A stretch of 64,000 bases of DNA from Rhodococcus rhodnii (lineage in GTDB: Bacteria; Actinomycetota; Actinomycetes; Mycobacteriales; Pseudonocardiaceae). Both the position numbers and the translations under genes were made by a program. This document shows, piece after piece, positions 29,032 to 37,110 of the stretch. The DNA lies in contig JOAA01000005.1 of the NCBI GenBank assembly GCA_000720375.1, positions 248,001 through 312,000 on the forward strand. Reading direction: 5' to 3'. The notes below the pieces were generated by a model. The model was not told the origin of the DNA and made no database searches. It saw only the letters and a list, made by a program, of their open reading frames with translations. Numbering within the stretch: the first letter of the stretch is position 1; each line of letters starts with the position of its first letter.

Positions 29032-29589
29032 ATGGCTGAGGCCGCGGTGCACACCGCTGAACCGGACGACATCGACCAGATCGCCAGGATCCAGGTGGAG
29101 ACCTGGCGTGCCGCGTACGCCTCACTGCTGCCCGAGGAAGTGCTGGCCGGGCTGGACCAGGCCGAGATCGCCGAGGTCTGGCAGGCGACGGTCAAGCAGG
29201 GGGACGTCACGGTCCACGTCGCCACCGAGGGCACGTGGACCGTCGGCTTCTGCGCGGCTGGGGCCGCGCCGGACGCGGAGATCGCGGACGTCGACGGCAA
29301 GCTGCCCGACGACGCCGACGAGGTTGGCGTGATCGCCACGTTGCTCGTGGAGCCACGGTGGGGACGGCGTGGGCACGGTGGCCGATTGCTCGCGACGGCC
29401 GCTGCCGGCCTGCGTGCGGCCGGTAAATCACGCGGTGTCGTATGGGTGCCGGAAAACGACGATGTTTCCGTGGCGTTCTACGAGCGAGCCGGTTGGCATC
29501 GAGACGGTATGGTTCGCACCCTTGACGCGGGCGGACGGCCGTTGCGGGAAATCAGGTTGACCGGGGAATTGAACCTCCGGCTGACATGA
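29032..29589 (+). CDS. GNAT-family N-acetyltransferase
   Basis: 185-aa acetyltransferase with the acetyl-CoA pyrophosphate loop RWGRRGHGGRLL (Q/RxxGxG/A type, about residue 110), an N-terminal DIDQIARIQVETWRAAY helix pair and the C-terminal VSVAFYERAGWHRDG. Substrate unknown. ATG at 29032. Divergent from the YcaQ-type gene, so the 58-nt gap must hold both promoters, which may couple their expression. Confidence 0.85.
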   Translation: MAEAAVHTAEPDDIDQIARIQVETWRAAYASLLPEEVLAGLDQAEIAEVWQATVKQGDVTVHVATEGTWTVGFCAAGAAPDAEIADVDGKLPDDADEVGVIATLLVEPRWGRRGHGGRLLATAAAGLRAAGKSRGVVWVPENDDVSVAFYERAGWHRDGMVRTLDAGGRPLREIRLTGELNLRLT

Positions 29590-29671
29590 AACGTCCTTAA
29601 GGCTGAAGCTCGCCCACGCTCGACTCAGATACCCTGGCCTAGGACTGGGGATCCAAGGCAAGGGGACACAC

Positions 29672-30181
29672 TTGTTTATCAGCCTGCTGATCGCGGCCGG
29701 TGTCGCGTTCAGCTCCGCGCTGATTCCCCTGGTCAGCACCGAGGTTTTCGTCCTGGCGCTGATCGCGCAGGAGCCCAACATCCCGTGCCTGGCGCTGGGC
29801 GCGGTGGTCGCGGTCGCCCAGATCCTGGGAAAGTTGCTGTACTACCTGGCCGCGCGTGGATCGTTGCATCTGCCAACCTTTATGCACCGCAAGGACAAAC
29901 CGCTCACCGACCGTCGAATCCGTTGGCAGCAACGGACAAAACGGGTGCGCGCATGGTTGCACTGGCTTACCGAAAAGTGCCATAAGCATCCACATTGGAT
30001 GACTGGGACATATGGCGTAAGCGCGGTGGTCGGGCTGCCTCCGTTCATGGCCACGACTGTGCTGGCCGGCTTGGCGAAAATGCCGATGTCCACGTTCGTC
30101 GTCGCCGGATTCGCCGGCCGCTGCCTGCGGTTCACCTTGCTGGCGATGTCGCCCGCGTTGCTCTCCGGATGGCTGCTCTGA
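29672..30181 (+). CDS. Small polytopic membrane protein, VTT/SNARE-associated-like
   Basis: 169-aa membrane protein with helices at about residues 4-30, 38-60 and 112-165 and a basic cytoplasmic loop between (MHRKDKPLTDRRIRWQQRTKRVR). The GLPPFMATTVLAGLAKMPMSTFVVAGFAGRCLRF segment resembles the Pro-rich re-entrant region of DedA/VTT proteins, so a small relative is possible; this is an inference. TTG start at 29672 with AGGGGA 6 nt upstream. It converges on the MocR gene and overlaps its end by 50 bases. Confidence 0.65.
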   Translation: MFISLLIAAGVAFSSALIPLVSTEVFVLALIAQEPNIPCLALGAVVAVAQILGKLLYYLAARGSLHLPTFMHRKDKPLTDRRIRWQQRTKRVRAWLHWLTEKCHKHPHWMTGTYGVSAVVGLPPFMATTVLAGLAKMPMSTFVVAGFAGRCLRFTLLAMSPALLSGWLL

Positions 30182-31556
30182 CCTCGGCGAGCCGCTGAAC
30201 TCCTTCGGCCAGTACGTGTTCCGGCGCGCCACCGTAGGTCAGCCGCAGGTACGACCCGGCCGGTTCCGCGGCAAACCAAGATCTGCCAGGAAAAACAACG
30301 ACGTCACGAGCGGCGGCGGCCGCGGTGAACTCCATGTCGTCGATGCCTTCGGGCAGTTCGGCCCACACATGCAGCCCGCCACTCGGTTTGGCGACACGGA
30401 AATCCGGCAGATGTGAGTCCAGTGCGCTCAGCAAAGCGTCGCGGCGCGACCGCAACGCACCTTGCAACGAGCGCAAATGCCTGCGCCATACCGGGGATGT
30501 CACGAAGTCGATGGCGGCTTCCTGCAACGGCCCGGATACGTAGAGATCGTCGAAGGAACGCGCTGTGCGCAGCCGTTTTCCGGCAACACCACGCGCGCCG
30601 ATCACGGCGACCCGCAGGCCGGGTGCGGCCACTTTGGTCAGTGAACGGACGTACACGACATGTCCGTCGACGTCCTCGGATGTCAAGGTCGGCGGGGCGA
30701 CTCCGTCGATCGTGAATCCTCGTGCCCAGTCGTCCTCGATGAGGAACGCGCCTGCCGCACGGACAATCGCGAACACCTCGGGCCGCCTCTCCGCCGAAAG
30801 CACGGCGCCATGCGGGTTCGCGTGCAGCGGCTGGCTATAGAACAGCCGCGCGCCGGTCCGCTCGAACGCCGCAGCGAGAAGATCGGGACGTACGCCGTCA
30901 GCGTCCGTCGGTACCGGAACAACACGCAACCCCGCGTCTCGCGCGGCGGCGATGGCGCCGACGTAGGTGGGTGACTCAAGGAGCACTACGTCGCCAGGTT
31001 CGCTCAACCCGCGAAACGCCGCCGACAACGCGGGCTGCGCGCCCGAGCACACCGTCATGTCGCCAGCACGCAGTTCTCCGCCCGCCTCGCGAGCGAACCA
31101 CGCACGCAGTTCCTCACGTCCCTCAAGCGGCACACGGCCCCACGACGCGGGCCTACGGGCGGCACGGCTCAGCGCGGCGCCAAGCGCCTCGACGGGCAGT
31201 AGGCCTGGATCGAGGTAACCGCTGGACAGTTGGAGAACCTCGGGCCCGGGCACCGAGATCAACGCGGCCACCATGTCCTCGCTGGGCCGTCCCGGGCCGA
31301 GCGCGACCGACTGCCAGGACAAATCCGGCGGCCGGGCCGGACCTGGGCGATCGGCGACGTAACTGCCCCGCCCCGGCCGCACCTCCACCAGGCCTTCGCC
31401 CGCCACCCGCTGGATGGCCTGCTGAACCGTGACCGGCGACGCCTTGTGCTTGGCCATCAGCGCCCGCACCGACGGCAGGCGATCGCCCGGCTGACCAGTG
31501 CGGACGATGGACCTGATGTCCTCGATAACGCGGAGCGCTGCGTTATCCTCATTCAT
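30132..31556 (-). CDS. MocR-type GntR regulator with aminotransferase domain
   Basis: 474-aa fusion regulator. Residues 1-75 are a GntR winged helix (RTGQPGDRLPSVRALMAKHKASPVTVQQAIQRV), the rest a fold-type I PLP domain with the cofactor Lys in YVRSLTKVAAPGLRV (about residue 302) and VIGARGVAGKRL. MocR proteins sense PLP or amino compounds and often control a divergent transporter, which is what is found here. ATG at 31556 shares the palindrome CATG with the ATG of the rightward EamA gene. GATAAC repeats surround both starts. The 3' end overlaps the small membrane protein by 50 bases. Confidence 0.9.
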   Translation of the reverse strand: MNEDNAALRVIEDIRSIVRTGQPGDRLPSVRALMAKHKASPVTVQQAIQRVAGEGLVEVRPGRGSYVADRPGPARPPDLSWQSVALGPGRPSEDMVAALISVPGPEVLQLSSGYLDPGLLPVEALGAALSRAARRPASWGRVPLEGREELRAWFAREAGGELRAGDMTVCSGAQPALSAAFRGLSEPGDVVLLESPTYVGAIAAARDAGLRVVPVPTDADGVRPDLLAAAFERTGARLFYSQPLHANPHGAVLSAERRPEVFAIVRAAGAFLIEDDWARGFTIDGVAPPTLTSEDVDGHVVYVRSLTKVAAPGLRVAVIGARGVAGKRLRTARSFDDLYVSGPLQEAAIDFVTSPVWRRHLRSLQGALRSRRDALLSALDSHLPDFRVAKPSGGLHVWAELPEGIDDMEFTAAAAARDVVVFPGRSWFAAEPAGSYLRLTYGGAPEHVLAEGVQRLAEVRAAIRRATRATSPAR

Positions 31557-31595
31557 GAGAGTAGAGAGTAACGTTATCGCGCCCGCGGGGATAAC
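31524..31595. promoter_or_regulatory. GATAAC inverted repeats around the MocR/EamA divergent starts
   Basis: GATAACGC (31524-31531) faces GCGTTATC (31540-31547), and GTTATC (31573-31578) faces GATAAC (31590-31595). The two pairs flank the shared CATG at 31554-31557 and lie inside the first codons of each gene. This is a plausible MocR operator pair. Confidence 0.6.
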
Positions 31596-32433
31596 ACTCG
31601 GCGCGCTGGGGGTTCTGGGATTCAGCTTCTCTCTGCCGGCCACGCGGTTGGCCGTGGCCGGTCTTGACCCGTGGTTCGTCGCGTTCGGCCGCGCGGCCGC
31701 CGCAGGCCTGCTCGCGGTCGCCTATCTCGTGTTCGTCCGCGCGCCGCTGCCGAGCCGGGACCAGGTTCGGCGGTTGATGATCGTCGCGCTGGGCATCGTG
31801 ATCGGATTTCCGCTGTTCACCTCGTTGGCGTTGACCACGCAAACGTCTGCCCACGGCGCTGTGGTGATCGCTGGACTGCCGATGTCGACAGCAGTCTGGG
31901 CCGTCGTGCGCGCCGGCGAACGGCCGCGGCGTGGGTTCTGGCTGGCCAGCGGGGTGGGTTTTGTCGCGGTACTGGCGTTCATCGCCACCACTGGCAGCGT
32001 GTCCGGCGGCTTCGAGATGGCGGACGTGTTCCTGCTGATCGCGATCGTGCTGTGCGGACTGGGTTACGCGGAGGGCGGCGCGCTCGCCCGTGACCTCGGC
32101 GGCGCCAGGACGGTGTGCTGGGCGCTTGTCGTGTCGTTGCACATGACCGTGCCAGTCGCCCTGTTCACCATGGACTTCTCCCGTGCCACCGGCACGACCT
32201 GGTTCGGCTTCGCTTACGTGACAGTGATTTCCATGTTCCTGGGATTCTTCGCCTGGTACGCCGGACTGGCCAGGGGCGGAGTCGCGAAGGTGGGCCAGGT
32301 TCAGCTCGCCCAGCCGGTGTTGACCTTGACCTGGTCGGCGTTTCTGCTGGATGAGCCGGTTGGCTGGCTCACTGTTGCGGCGGCGATTGTGGTGCTGACC
32401 TGCGTGGTTTGGACTCAACGCAGCAGAACCTGA
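31555..32433 (+). CDS. EamA-family transporter under MocR control
   Basis: 292-aa DMT-superfamily permease with ten predicted helices in two EamA repeats (about residues 14-140 and 155-288; TWFGFAYVTVISMFLGFFAWYAGLARGG is the typical helix 8-9 region). Likely exporter of an amino acid or related metabolite, consistent with its PLP-binding divergent regulator. ATG at 31555 is the most economical start; its initiation codon overlaps that of the MocR gene on the other strand, so at least one of the two mRNAs must be leaderless or start in the other gene. An in-frame start at 31498 would overlap the regulator gene by 59 bases. Confidence 0.85.
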   Translation: MRVESNVIAPAGITLGALGVLGFSFSLPATRLAVAGLDPWFVAFGRAAAAGLLAVAYLVFVRAPLPSRDQVRRLMIVALGIVIGFPLFTSLALTTQTSAHGAVVIAGLPMSTAVWAVVRAGERPRRGFWLASGVGFVAVLAFIATTGSVSGGFEMADVFLLIAIVLCGLGYAEGGALARDLGGARTVCWALVVSLHMTVPVALFTMDFSRATGTTWFGFAYVTVISMFLGFFAWYAGLARGGVAKVGQVQLAQPVLTLTWSAFLLDEPVGWLTVAAAIVVLTCVVWTQRSRT

Positions 32434-32441
32434 GTACTTGA

Positions 32442-32460
32442 TAACGAAACGGTAACGAAC
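32442..32460. promoter_or_regulatory. Tandem TAACGAA direct repeat upstream of DUF1996 genes
   Basis: TAACGAAAC and TAACGAAC start 11 bp apart, just after the EamA stop and 175 bp before the DUF1996 start. The 200-base gap otherwise contains C-rich sequence and no convincing gene. A regulatory role is inferred from position only. Confidence 0.3.
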
Positions 32461-32634
32461 GGGGCACGTTTGAACGACCGGGGCCAACGCGCTCGTATCC
32501 CCCCATGAGCAAGGAAAAACCCCGACCAAGCTTTCCGCCCCACACCCCCCCCAGGCACTACCCCTTCGTGGCAGTCCCGCCGAGCTGCTTCAGCGTCCTC
32601 GCCTGGCCAAAATCCGGAACGAGGTGAGAAATCG

Positions 32635-34149
32635 ATGGCCCGATACTCAGGGCGTCACCGAATCTCCCGCCGAACAAAGATCGCGACCGCAGGCCTCGGC
32701 CTGGCTTTGGCGATCGGTGGGATTGCGGTCGTCACGACCGCGGGTGACCCAGGGCAGGCCAGAGCAGATCTCGCGGACAAGTCTTTCTTCGTGGACATCA
32801 CCACTGTTCAGCCGAACGTGAATCTGCCGGACCAGCAGGATGACGCGTCGACCGGCACATTCACGGTGGACTGCGGAAAGAACGAGAACGAGCACTTCAA
32901 CCCCGACAACTTCATCGCGCAGCCGGGTGTCCGCAACGGCGCCCAGCACCTGCACGACTACGTCGGAAACCTGACCACCAACGCCGACTCGAACAACGAG
33001 AGTCTCCAGGCCGGTGGCACCACCTGCAAGAACGGCGACAAGTCCACTTACTTCTGGCCGGTCATCCGGATCGAGGACGCAGAGGACGCCGCCGAGAACG
33101 AGCAGCAGGAACAGCAGAACAACAACAACCAGAACCAAGGCCAGCAGAACAACAACCAGCAAGGCCAGAACAACCAGCAGGGTCAGAACAACGACCAGGA
33201 CAACGCCAACGGCCAGAACAACAACGATCAGCAGGACAACCAGCAGCAGAACCGGAACAACAACCGGAACGGCGGCGACCAGAACGCTGATCAGAACCGT
33301 GGCGACAACCAGCGGAACAACCTGGTGCAGGGCAACCTGAGGCAGAACCAGGAACGCGACAACCAGCAGGGTGACCGGAACAACCGGAACCAGCAGCAGG
33401 GTCAGAACAACGACCAGCAGGGTCAAAACCAGCAGGGTCAGAACAACAACGACCAGCAGGGCCAGAACAACCAGCAGGGCAACAACAACCAGGGTCAGAA
33501 CAACCAGGGCAACAACAACGACAACAACAACCAGGGCAACAACGAGCAGGGCAACAACAACGAGGAGCAGCCCGAGCTCGAAGCCCCGAACGAGCAGAAC
33601 GAGCTGGCAGGCAACGACGGCGAGATCCAGCGCCCTGCCGAGGTCGACCTGACGTTCCGCGGCAGCCCGGTCGGCGATGTCGTCGCGATGCCGAAGTTCC
33701 TGCGCATCCTTTACGGTGACGCGAAGGTTTCCACCAACGGCACGAAGAATGCCCGCGACTCCTGGACGTGCGCCGGTTTCGAGGACCGGGTCCTGATCAA
33801 CAAGTACCCGATCTGCCCGAACGGCGCCCCGGTGAAGCGCATTCACGACTTCCCGAGCTGCTGGGACGGCGAGAACATCGATTCCGAGAACCACCGGGAT
33901 CACATCGTCTACCCGAACGAGAACGGTCAGTGCCAGAACGGGTTCAAGGCGGTCCCACAGCTGCGGATCACCCTGACCTACAACATTCCCCAGGAGGTTC
34001 AGGAACAGGGCCGGTACAAGGTCGACTCCTTCCCCGAGGAGGAGCACAACCCCTTCTCCGACCACGACGACTTCGCCAACGTCATGTCCAACCAGATCAT
34101 GAACCGGCTTGTCGCCTGCATCAACGAAGGCCGGACCTGTAACGAGTAG
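32635..34149 (+). CDS. Exported DUF1996 protein with Asn/Gln-rich insert
   Basis: 504-aa protein with a basic N-terminus and one hydrophobic segment (ATAGLGLALAIGGIAVV, about residues 17-35) acting as signal or anchor. The DUF1996 domain is split: first half residues 80-145 (DNFIAQPGVRNGAQHLHDYVG, then TTCKNGDKSTYFWPV), second half about 330-500 (AMPKFLRILYGDAK, IHDFPSCWDG, NHRDHIVYP). Between them residues 156-309 are almost wholly Asn, Gln, Gly and Asp. DUF1996 proteins are secreted and of unknown function; fungal relatives are wall-associated. GAGGTGAG precedes ATG 32635, identical to the leader of the next gene, so the two arose by tandem duplication. Confidence 0.85.
   Translation: MARYSGRHRISRRTKIATAGLGLALAIGGIAVVTTAGDPGQARADLADKSFFVDITTVQPNVNLPDQQDDASTGTFTVDCGKNENEHFNPDNFIAQPGVRNGAQHLHDYVGNLTTNADSNNESLQAGGTTCKNGDKSTYFWPVIRIEDAEDAAENEQQEQQNNNNQNQGQQNNNQQGQNNQQGQNNDQDNANGQNNNDQQDNQQQNRNNNRNGGDQNADQNRGDNQRNNLVQGNLRQNQERDNQQGDRNNRNQQQGQNNDQQGQNQQGQNNNDQQGQNNQQGNNNQGQNNQGNNNDNNNQGNNEQGNNNEEQPELEAPNEQNELAGNDGEIQRPAEVDLTFRGSPVGDVVAMPKFLRILYGDAKVSTNGTKNARDSWTCAGFEDRVLINKYPICPNGAPVKRIHDFPSCWDGENIDSENHRDHIVYPNENGQCQNGFKAVPQLRITLTYNIPQEVQEQGRYKVDSFPEEEHNPFSDHDDFANVMSNQIMNRLVACINEGRTCNE
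33100..33561 (+). repeat. Coding low-complexity tract (Asn/Gln-rich)
   Basis: About 460 bases built from AAC and CAG/CAA codons encode irregular QGQNN, NNNQGQNN and QQGQNN units. The unit length varies, so this is degenerate simple-sequence expansion rather than a clean tandem array. Confidence 0.85.
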
Positions 34150-34159
34150 CAGCATCGCA

Positions 34160-34192
34160 GCCGTGAGTGCCGCACCACGCGGCACTCACGGC
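34160..34192. terminator. Hairpin between the two DUF1996 genes, CGTGAGTG family
   Basis: Perfect 13-bp stem GCCGTGAGTGCCG/CGGCACTCACGGC with a 7-nt loop, 10 nt after the first DUF1996 stop and about 70 nt before the second start. It probably ends most transcripts of gene 1. Confidence 0.8.
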
Positions 34193-34263
34193 CTTGCCGG
34201 GGTTTACCCGCCGATTCAGAAACCCTTTGATAAACCAAAATGAAACAACGAGGTGAGTAGTCG

Positions 34264-35730
34264 ATGGCCCGCACAACTGGGCGACACCGCATCTCCCGCC
34301 GAACGAAGATCGCCACTGGAGCCTTAGGTCTGGCGATCGCAGTCGGTGGCCTAGTCGTGGTTACGACTACCGGCAACGACCCGGACGCAAGCGCGGCACT
34401 GGCCGACAAGTCACTGTTCGTGGACATCACGAAGGTCAAGCAGAACGTCAACATTCCGCAGAACCAGCGGAACGCGTCTCGAGGAACGTTCACGGTCAAC
34501 TGTGGTCGCAATGAGAACGGCCACTTCAACGCCGACAACTTCATCGCGCAGCCCGGCGTCAAAATGGGTGCCGAGCACCTGCACGACTACGTCGGAAACC
34601 TGACCGCGAACGCGGACTCGAACAACAAGAGCCTCGCCAAGAGCGGCACCACGTGCAAGAACGGTGACAAGTCCGCTTATTTCTGGCCGGTCATCCGGAT
34701 CCCGAGCAATGACAAGGCGGCCCAGAAGAACGGCACCAAGGACTCGGACGGCAACTGGCAGCGTTACCAGGAAGCCCAGCAGGACGCAGCTGTCGAGAAG
34801 CGCGAACCGCGGGTCGACTGCAAGGACGTCGCCAGCGAACTGCCGGAGGACGTGCCGGCGTCAGCCGCGCCGGTGGTCGAGCAGGAGCTGAAGAAGCTCG
34901 ACGAGCAGCGGGAAGCGGCCGAGAAGAAGCTGGAGACCGCGAAGAACGTCGACCAGGAGGTCACCGGCCCGCTGACCGAGCAGCGCAAGCAGGCGCTCGA
35001 CAAGATCACGCAGGCGGTGCAGCAGCCCGGCAAGCAGAACAAGGACTTCGGCCAGCTCGCCCAGTGCGGTATCAAGCAGCCGAACAACGACGGCGTGACC
35101 GACAACGGTGACCAGAACAACGAGGTCAACACCGAGGGCACCAAGGAGCACAAGCACAGCAAGCCGGGTGACAAGAACCTCGAGATCGGCATCAACAACG
35201 GCACCATCCAGCGCCCGGTCAAGGCCGAGCTGACCTTCCGGGGCAACCCGAACTCCAAGGTCAAGGCCATGCCGAAGTTCCTGCGCGTGCTGACCGGTGA
35301 CGCCAAGGTCTCCACCAACGGCCCGAAGAACGCCCGCAAGGTGTGGACCTGCTCCGGCTTCGAGAACAAGGTCCTGATGGACAAGTACCCGATCTGCCCG
35401 GAGGGTTCGCAGGTCATGCGGATCCACGACTTCCCGAGCTGCTGGGACGGCAAGAACGTGGACTCGGCCAACCACCGCGACCACATCATCCACCGCGAGG
35501 CCAACGGCACCTGCAAGCGCGGCTTCACCCCGGTGCCCGAACTGCGGATCAGCCTGACCTACGACATCCCGAGGGACGTCCAGCTCAGGGGCGGCTACTC
35601 GCTCGACTCCTTCGCACAGGAGAAGAACAACCCGGCCTCCGACCACAACGACTTCGCCAACGTGATGTCCGAGTGCATCATGTTCCGCCTGGTCAACTGC
35701 ATCAACAACAACAAGACCTGCCGCGAGTGA
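34264..35730 (+). CDS. Exported DUF1996 protein with coiled-coil insert
   Basis: 488-aa paralogue of the preceding gene: near-identical start (ISRRTKIATGALGLAIAVGG), first DUF1996 half at about residues 77-145 and second half about 315-487 (AMPKFLRVLTGDAK, IHDFPSCWDG, NHRDHIIH). Here the insert between the halves is not Asn/Gln-rich but charged, with a predicted coiled coil at about 198-265 (VEQELKKLDEQREAAEKKLE) and two extra cysteines (RVDCKD, AQCGIK). So the same domain has received different spacers in each copy. ATG at 34264 with GAGGTGAG upstream. A Rho-independent terminator follows. Confidence 0.85.
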   Translation: MARTTGRHRISRRTKIATGALGLAIAVGGLVVVTTTGNDPDASAALADKSLFVDITKVKQNVNIPQNQRNASRGTFTVNCGRNENGHFNADNFIAQPGVKMGAEHLHDYVGNLTANADSNNKSLAKSGTTCKNGDKSAYFWPVIRIPSNDKAAQKNGTKDSDGNWQRYQEAQQDAAVEKREPRVDCKDVASELPEDVPASAAPVVEQELKKLDEQREAAEKKLETAKNVDQEVTGPLTEQRKQALDKITQAVQQPGKQNKDFGQLAQCGIKQPNNDGVTDNGDQNNEVNTEGTKEHKHSKPGDKNLEIGINNGTIQRPVKAELTFRGNPNSKVKAMPKFLRVLTGDAKVSTNGPKNARKVWTCSGFENKVLMDKYPICPEGSQVMRIHDFPSCWDGKNVDSANHRDHIIHREANGTCKRGFTPVPELRISLTYDIPRDVQLRGGYSLDSFAQEKNNPASDHNDFANVMSECIMFRLVNCINNNKTCRE

Positions 35731-35748
35731 CCCAGCTTCACCCCTGAG

Positions 35749-35791
35749 CCGCCGGGAGTGTCCACAGCAGACGCTCCCGGCGGTTCTTTTT
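35749..35791 (+). terminator. Rho-independent terminator after the second DUF1996 gene
   Basis: 13-bp stem CCGCCGGGAGTGT/ACGCTCCCGGCGG with a 9-nt loop followed by TTCTTTTT. It is the best T-tract terminator in the window. The convergent MauE-like gene stops directly after it. Confidence 0.9.
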
Positions 35792-36495
35792 CATGCCAGG
35801 GCGAACCGCACGGAATCCGGTTCGTACCGGTCACGGGGAACCGCGAAGACCGCGGTCGCTCGTTCACCGTCCCGTTCCGCCGAGTACGTGAGAATCCGCC
35901 ATTCCCCTTCGTCCCAGGTGTCCAGGACGTCGGAGCGCAGCAACGGATACGCCGACTGGTACACCTGGCTGCGGTGCAACTGCTGCACAGTGGACGCCAC
36001 CGGGATGTGGAACTCGGTGTTTCCCAACGGGTGCAGCAGCTTGACCTTCAACCGGCGCAACGGAACCAGCCAGTAGCCGTCCAATTCGGCCGACAGCAGC
36101 ACGATCACCACGGCCGCTGGGAAGGCCGCGTACCACGGCAGAAACTCGGCCACGATGACCGTACCGGCGAGCGCCAGTGATCTAGCGATCGCGCGGACGC
36201 CCACCGGAGCGAACTTCTCGGACAGACACCCGCACGACGAGTCAGGCGCGGCGACTCGTGCCCACAACAGGTATCCGAGCAGGCCAAGCAACCAGGCGAA
36301 CGCCGCCCACTTCCCCACCGGATTCGGCACGAGCAACCCGACGGCCAGCCCGATCTCGACAACGCCGATGACTCGGAACACCGTCGCCACACGGTGTTTG
36401 CCGACGAATTTGCCGAGCGCGGAGCGTTGCGAGCCGCCGCGGAACTTGAACACGGCCGCCCACACCAGCACAGCTGCGACGAGAACCTCCATCAC
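35791..36495 (-). CDS. MauE/DoxX-like redox membrane protein
   Basis: 234-aa membrane protein with four helices in the first 155 residues, matching the MauE (methylamine utilisation) fold: EVLVAAVLVWAAVFKF, RVIGVVEIGLAVGLLV, AAFAWLLGLLGYLLW and a fourth pair after. A Cys-x-Cys motif (DSSCGCLS, Cys88 and Cys90) faces a helix end, as in MauE/VKOR-like proteins used for disulfide formation. The C-terminal 80 residues are cytosolic and of no recognised fold. GTG at 36495 overlaps the stop of the Tat-signal gene (GTGA); an ATG follows one codon later. Last gene of the three-gene cassette. Role in oxidative folding of the Cys-rich first product is an inference. Confidence 0.78.
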   Translation of the reverse strand: MMEVLVAAVLVWAAVFKFRGGSQRSALGKFVGKHRVATVFRVIGVVEIGLAVGLLVPNPVGKWAAFAWLLGLLGYLLWARVAAPDSSCGCLSEKFAPVGVRAIARSLALAGTVIVAEFLPWYAAFPAAVVIVLLSAELDGYWLVPLRRLKVKLLHPLGNTEFHIPVASTVQQLHRSQVYQSAYPLLRSDVLDTWDEGEWRILTYSAERDGERATAVFAVPRDRYEPDSVRFALA

Positions 36496-37097
36496 GCCGC
36501 CGCAGCGTAGACGGTCGCGATGTCGACCTCGTTGGTGTCCGGCCGCCAGGCGCCGATCACCTGGGCGTGCTTGCCGACCTGCAACAACGACAGGTCACTG
36601 ATCGCCGGGGTGCCGTTGTAGACAGCGGCGGTCGTGCCCGAGACGACGTGCCCGACGATCCGGTGGCCGTTGTGGTCCAGATGCAGGACGTCCCGGTTGA
36701 TCGCGACGATGTGCGTCTGCAGATTGACGATGTTGAGCCAGATCGAGTCCGCGGCCAGGACTCCGTCCGGCATCCGGGCACCTCGCGCGTACAGGCCGTC
36801 GCCCACTCTGGCCTCGTCGAACGTGGTGTTGCGTAACTTCCAGACGCTGGTGCCGCTGGTGGCCTGGATGCGGTGGAAGGTGTTGTCCGATCCGGTGACC
36901 ATCAGCATGCTGCCCTGGATCCCGGTGATCCGGCCTTCGGCGAAGTCCGGGTCGATCGCGTCCGGCTCCAGCATCCACTTCTGGTCGGCGAACGCCGTTT
37001 CCGGCGCCAGCGAACCGAGTGCGGTCGCACCGACGACCGCGGTCGCACTGCCGAGCACAGCACTGGTCAGGAACTTCCGACGACCTAGTGATTCCAT
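36492..37097 (-). CDS. Tat-exported wall/secreted protein of unknown function
   Basis: 201-aa protein with a classical twin-arginine signal: GRRKFLTSAVLGSATAVVGA with the RR at residues 6-7, hydrophobic core, and cleavage near AFA before DQKW. The mature part (about 165 residues) is beta-rich with phrases such as GRITGIQGSMLMVTGSD and LDHNGHRIVGHVVSG, resembling small beta-barrel (DUF5666-like) domains; no Cys. AAGGGGAG stands 6 nt before ATG 37097. Middle gene of the cassette: 13 nt after the Cys-rich gene, overlapping the MauE-like gene. Confidence 0.8.
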   Translation of the reverse strand: MESLGRRKFLTSAVLGSATAVVGATALGSLAPETAFADQKWMLEPDAIDPDFAEGRITGIQGSMLMVTGSDNTFHRIQATSGTSVWKLRNTTFDEARVGDGLYARGARMPDGVLAADSIWLNIVNLQTHIVAINRDVLHLDHNGHRIVGHVVSGTTAAVYNGTPAISDLSLLQVGKHAQVIGAWRPDTNEVDIATVYAAAA

Positions 37098-37110
37098 TGT
37101 GGACTCCCCT

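Noticed and set aside
33100..33561. Repeat-rich block that could look like a CRISPR array
   Set aside because: Units are variable-length codon runs in frame with a DUF1996 gene; no constant repeat/spacer lengths and no cas genes.
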